DNA of 54,907 nucleotides from Lachnospiraceae bacterium (lineage in GTDB: Bacteria; Bacillota; Clostridia; Lachnospirales; Lachnospiraceae), in NCBI GenBank assembly GCA_014804365.1, contig JAAUZX010000004.1, forward strand, positions 20,926-75,832, in the 5' to 3' direction. Positions 52,272 to 54,907 of this stretch are shown here, in pieces. The notes beneath the pieces were generated by a model. That model was not told the DNA's origin, searched no databases, and worked only from the letters and a program-made list of their open reading frames with translations. Position numbers and translations under genes: made by a program. Every line of letters starts with the position of its first letter. The stretch's first letter is position 1.

Positions 52272-53423
52272 ATGCGATACAGAACATTACAACGGTGTAA
52301 CGGACAGAAGGTGAGCGAAATTGCTCTCGGCTGCGAGGGATTCATAGGAAAATCCCGCGAAGAATTTAAAGCGATGCTCGATCGTGCGATGGAACTGGGA
52401 ATTAATTTTATTGATATGTATACCTCGAATCCCGAGTTCCGGGATAACATGGGTGCAGCGATCGCAGGCAGACGGGATCAGATCGTTCTTCAGGGGCATA
52501 TCTGTTCCGTGTGGGAGAACGGGCAGTATCTGCGCACCAGAGATTTGTCTAAGGTCAAAGCCGGGTTGGAGGACCAGCTGCAGCGGCTTGGAACAGACTA
52601 TCTGGATATCGGTATGATTCATTATGTGGATGGCGAGAGCGACTTCGAGGAAGTGTTCGGCGGTGAGATCATAGAATATTGTAAAGAACTGAAGGAGGCA
52701 GGTACGATCCGCGCCATCGGTATGAGCTCGCATAATCCGATTGTGGCACGCAAGGCGGTGGAGACAGGACTGGTTGATGTGTTGATGTTTTCCGTAAATG
52801 CGGCTTATGATATGCAGCCGGCCAGCGAAGACTGTAACGATCTGTGGGACCCGAAGAATTATCAGGACGGACGCATCGGTATGGACCCGGAGAGAAAAGC
52901 ACTTTACGAGTTGTGCGAGAAGGAAAATGTGGCGATTGATGTTATGAAAGCTTTTGGCGGCGGCGATATGCTGAATGAGGAACTTTCTCCCTTTGGTGTG
53001 GCGTTCAATGAGTATCAGTGTATCGAATACTGTCTGACAAGACCCGCTGTGGTATCCGTTATGGCAGGCTGCCGCAGTATTGCTGAGGTAGAGAAGGCAG
53101 TGTCCTATTTGGAAGCTTCCAGAGAAGAGAGAGACTATTCCACGGTACTGTCCCGCATGGAAAAGTTTAAATTCCACGGCAACTGCATGTACTGCGGCCA
53201 CTGTGCACCATGCAGCGTAGGAATTAATGTGGCGGATATCAATAAATATCTGAATCTGGCGTTGGCACAGGGAGAGGTGCCGGAGACGGTGGCGGATCAC
53301 TATAAGCTGCTGGAGCACCATGCTTCGGAGTGTATTGCCTGCGGAAGCTGTGTGCGGAACTGTCCGTTTGGGGTCGAAGTGGTTGCGAGAATGAAGAAGG
53401 CCGTAGAAGTGTTCGGATACTAG
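52272..53423 (+). CDS. Aldo/keto reductase with C-terminal ferredoxin-type domain
   Basis: A 383-residue oxidoreductase. Residues 1-285 form the aldo/keto reductase barrel (ELGINFIDMYTSNPE; LGTDYLDIGMIHYVD; IRAIGMSSHNP). The usual catalytic Tyr context is altered (MYTSN), though barrel residues around it are kept. The C-terminal ~100 residues carry two Cys clusters (CMYCGHCAPC and CIACGSCVRNCPFG), so it should bind two [4Fe-4S] clusters. Such proteins are common in anaerobes; the substrate is unknown. GGAGG lies 7 bp before the ATG. Confidence 0.9.
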   Translation: MRYRTLQRCNGQKVSEIALGCEGFIGKSREEFKAMLDRAMELGINFIDMYTSNPEFRDNMGAAIAGRRDQIVLQGHICSVWENGQYLRTRDLSKVKAGLEDQLQRLGTDYLDIGMIHYVDGESDFEEVFGGEIIEYCKELKEAGTIRAIGMSSHNPIVARKAVETGLVDVLMFSVNAAYDMQPASEDCNDLWDPKNYQDGRIGMDPERKALYELCEKENVAIDVMKAFGGGDMLNEELSPFGVAFNEYQCIEYCLTRPAVVSVMAGCRSIAEVEKAVSYLEASREERDYSTVLSRMEKFKFHGNCMYCGHCAPCSVGINVADINKYLNLALAQGEVPETVADHYKLLEHHASECIACGSCVRNCPFGVEVVARMKKAVEVFGY

Positions 53424-53440
53424 GATAATAGAAAATATGA

Positions 53441-53469
53441 AAGGCTCCGGGATTCCCGGAGCCTTTTTT
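53441..53469 (+). terminator. Terminator after the aldo/keto reductase
   Basis: AAGGCTCCGGG and CCCGGAGCCTT form a perfect stem around a tight loop, followed by a T-tract. It starts 18 bp after the stop. Confidence 0.93.
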
Positions 53470-53522
53470 ACGCCAATTGCATAGGAAGATGCGAGAAGCA
53501 CACTTTATTCTTACATAAGTTC

Positions 53523-53550
53523 TTGACAATTATTCTTAGCCTGTTAAAAT
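53523..53550 (+). promoter_or_regulatory. Promoter of the TetR gene
   Basis: TTGACA at 53523-53528, 16 bp, TAAAAT at 53545-53550. The TetR-type gene starts 157 bp downstream. The -10 overlaps the palindrome at 53546-53567. Confidence 0.7.
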
Positions 53551-53567
53551 GAAACTAGTTTCATTTT
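53546..53567. promoter_or_regulatory. Palindromic operator, probable TetR site
   Basis: A perfect 22-bp palindrome: half-site AAAATGAAACT followed by its exact complement AGTTTCATTTT. It overlaps the -10 and start site of the promoter upstream of the TetR gene, as expected for autorepression. Confidence 0.8.
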
Positions 53568-53706
53568 TGCGCCTTATTATATTTTATGGACTTATCCATT
53601 CACGGGATTAATTCTTCAATGCCTGCGGTGGGGTGGTTCATGCTTGTACATATTAAAGTATCGAAATATATGTAATTGACCGGAAACGATATGAGAGGAG
53701 GACTTT

Positions 53707-54381
53707 ATGCCAAAAGTAACGGAAGAATACATTATTCAAAAAAAGAAAATGATAACGGACGCGGCGTATGAGCTGTGTCTGCAAAAGACAGTCAGCACAG
53801 TTACCATGCAGGATATCATCGACCGTACCGGACTCAGCCAGGGAGGAATCTATCGATTTTATAAGGATATAGATGATATTTTTGCAGATATGATCCGGCA
53901 GATGCGGGAGCGGGTGAGCATCAAAGGAAAGATAGATGAGATCCTGGCGCAAAAAGACCTCCTCCCGCCGACGGAAATTACAAACAGGCTTTTTGGTATG
54001 CTTGCGGAGTTTATGAGCAGTGAGCTTATGGGAATCGAAAAGATTGACTTCGAATTATCCGTACTTGCCATGAATGCGCCGCAGCGAATTGACAAGATCA
54101 TGAAGAGTATTCCCGAGGTGGGAAATATGGAATATTTGACGATGCGGACAATGGAGTTTTTGGAGGAGCAGAGACTGAGCGGTAAGATTCATCCGAGGGT
54201 AAGTGTAGAGGAGCTGCTTGCTTATATCTCTTCGGCATACGGTGGCATTCAAATGACCTGTATTGTGCATAACTGCTATCGGCATGAGAGAAATCCGCTG
54301 ACGTCATTGTACCAGCCGCAGATTTTGTTGGGGACGTTGGCGAAGACAGCGAATTATCTGATGGGTGAAGAATCTGATTGA
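53707..54381 (+). CDS. TetR family regulator
   Basis: A 224-residue regulator. The DNA-binding helix-turn-helix is in VSTVTMQDIIDRTGLSQGGIYRFYKDIDDIFADMI (residues ~30-65); the rest is a helical ligand domain. GAGGAGG lies ahead of the ATG. The palindromic operator upstream suggests it represses itself. The hydrolase encoded 60 bp downstream is probably in the same transcript and controlled with it. Confidence 0.93.
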   Translation: MPKVTEEYIIQKKKMITDAAYELCLQKTVSTVTMQDIIDRTGLSQGGIYRFYKDIDDIFADMIRQMRERVSIKGKIDEILAQKDLLPPTEITNRLFGMLAEFMSSELMGIEKIDFELSVLAMNAPQRIDKIMKSIPEVGNMEYLTMRTMEFLEEQRLSGKIHPRVSVEELLAYISSAYGGIQMTCIVHNCYRHERNPLTSLYQPQILLGTLAKTANYLMGEESD

Positions 54382-54440
54382 CGAATACCGAGTATTCTTG
54401 GCTAAAAAATGATGGAAAGTAAAAGGAGAACAAGAAGAAT

Positions 54441-54907
54441 ATGAAAACGGACAGAGCATACACAGAAGAATATGTATCCCTCGCAGGAATCGATCACTAC
54501 CTCTTGCATTACAAATCAAAACCGGAAGATCCGGTCATACTGTTTATTCATGGCGGACCGGGGCAGTCAGAGACCTTCTTTGCATTTATTGTGGAGGAGT
54601 ATGCGGCGCGCAATTACAATATTGTCTATTACGATCAGCGGGGAGCGGGAAAAACATGGTTGAAGAACCGGAAGAGCAAGCCTGATACCGAGATCTTGAA
54701 AAATGATTTGCTGGAGATCGTGCTGTATCTGAAGAAAGTGTACGGAAAAAACAAGATCGGACTTCTGGGACATTCGTGGGGAAGCGTTCTGGGAAGCATG
54801 TTTGCGCTGGAACACCCAGAACATACCCTTTTCTATATCGGTTGCGGGCAAGTTATTAATATCATGGAAAATGAGCGGACGGGCTATGCTATTTTAAAAG
54901 ATACAAT
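54441..54907 (+). CDS. Alpha/beta hydrolase, N-terminal part (3' truncated by window edge)
   Basis: The first ~155 residues of an alpha/beta hydrolase. The oxyanion-hole motif FIHGGPGQSE and the nucleophile elbow GLLGHSWGSVLG are both present, a combination seen in proline iminopeptidase-like enzymes. The rest of the gene, including the catalytic Asp and His, is beyond the window. AAGGAG lies 12 bp before the ATG. Co-expression with the TetR gene is likely. Confidence 0.9.
   Translation, partial: MKTDRAYTEEYVSLAGIDHYLLHYKSKPEDPVILFIHGGPGQSETFFAFIVEEYAARNYNIVYYDQRGAGKTWLKNRKSKPDTEILKNDLLEIVLYLKKVYGKNKIGLLGHSWGSVLGSMFALEHPEHTLFYIGCGQVINIMENERTGYAILKDT

Noticed and set aside
52287..53501. 404-residue open frame on the minus strand
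   Set aside because: Antisense to the aldo/keto reductase and running through its terminator.
1..54907. CRISPR array, insertion sequence or prophage
   Set aside because: No regularly spaced direct repeats, transposase or integrase genes, or phage structural genes were seen; the four intergenic elements are not spaced as an array.

Overview
This looks like a chromosomal segment of a motile, probably spore-forming Lachnospiraceae-type Clostridia. The evidence is a flagellin C-terminus followed by a FliS-like chaperone, a BofA homologue, a Gram-positive Tad (Flp) pilus operon with DUF5702 and DUF6382-FHA components, F420-0 ligase-like and ferredoxin-type aldo/keto reductase genes, AGGAGG-type ribosome binding sites, and good sigma-A promoters (TTGACA/TATAAT). 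Species cannot be fixed from sequence alone.

Layout. 0-1.8 kb: end of a flagellin gene, fliS, a divergent DUF2508 gene and bofA. 1.8-12.0 kb: a tight Tad operon with its own promoter: prepilin peptidase, TadZ-like protein, CpaF ATPase, TadB, TadC, Flp1-like pilin, DUF5702 protein, two TadE-like pseudopilins, a second peptidase, and an FHA protein. 12.1-16.5 kb: rhomboid protease, flavodoxin-SCP2 fusion, HIT protein, two-subunit class I fumarase, and tRNA-Ser(GCU). 16.5-26.6 kb: a cytoplasmic LacI-type sensor fused to a diguanylate cyclase, divergent from a 2568-residue secreted GH16 glucanase. 26.7-33.5 kb: a MacB/FtsX-type ABC exporter, a 38-residue membrane smORF with its own promoter and terminator, and a DUF1538 transporter with a tandem PII-like protein. 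33.6-44.7 kb: four ECF sigma factor modules, three with single-span anti-sigma-like partners and the fourth with an ABC transporter, plus an Xre regulator and a RelE/ParE-type toxin-antitoxin pair. 44.7-54.9 kb: DHH phosphoesterase, YitT protein, a VTC polyphosphate polymerase/DUF4956 operon, an Lsa-like ABC-F ribosome protection protein, F420 ligase-like protein, DUF3781 protein, aldo/keto reductase, a TetR regulator with a palindromic operator, and the start of an alpha/beta hydrolase.

The most interesting parts are non-coding. The ABC-F gene has a roughly 414-nt leader starting at a consensus promoter. It contains a three-codon ORF with a strong ribosome binding site, a long-range 5' fold, a textbook intrinsic terminator upstream of the gene, then a three-way junction whose arms compete with a perfect 12-bp pairing next to the gene's ribosome binding site. 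This has the anatomy of an antibiotic-sensing attenuator. A second signal is a family of four dispersed intergenic elements that share two hairpins with compensatory base changes. Smaller signals are a G9 tract near the start of the giant glucanase, a TadZ without a P-loop lysine, a zinc-ribbon-like tail on a pseudopilin, and a strong hairpin before yitT.
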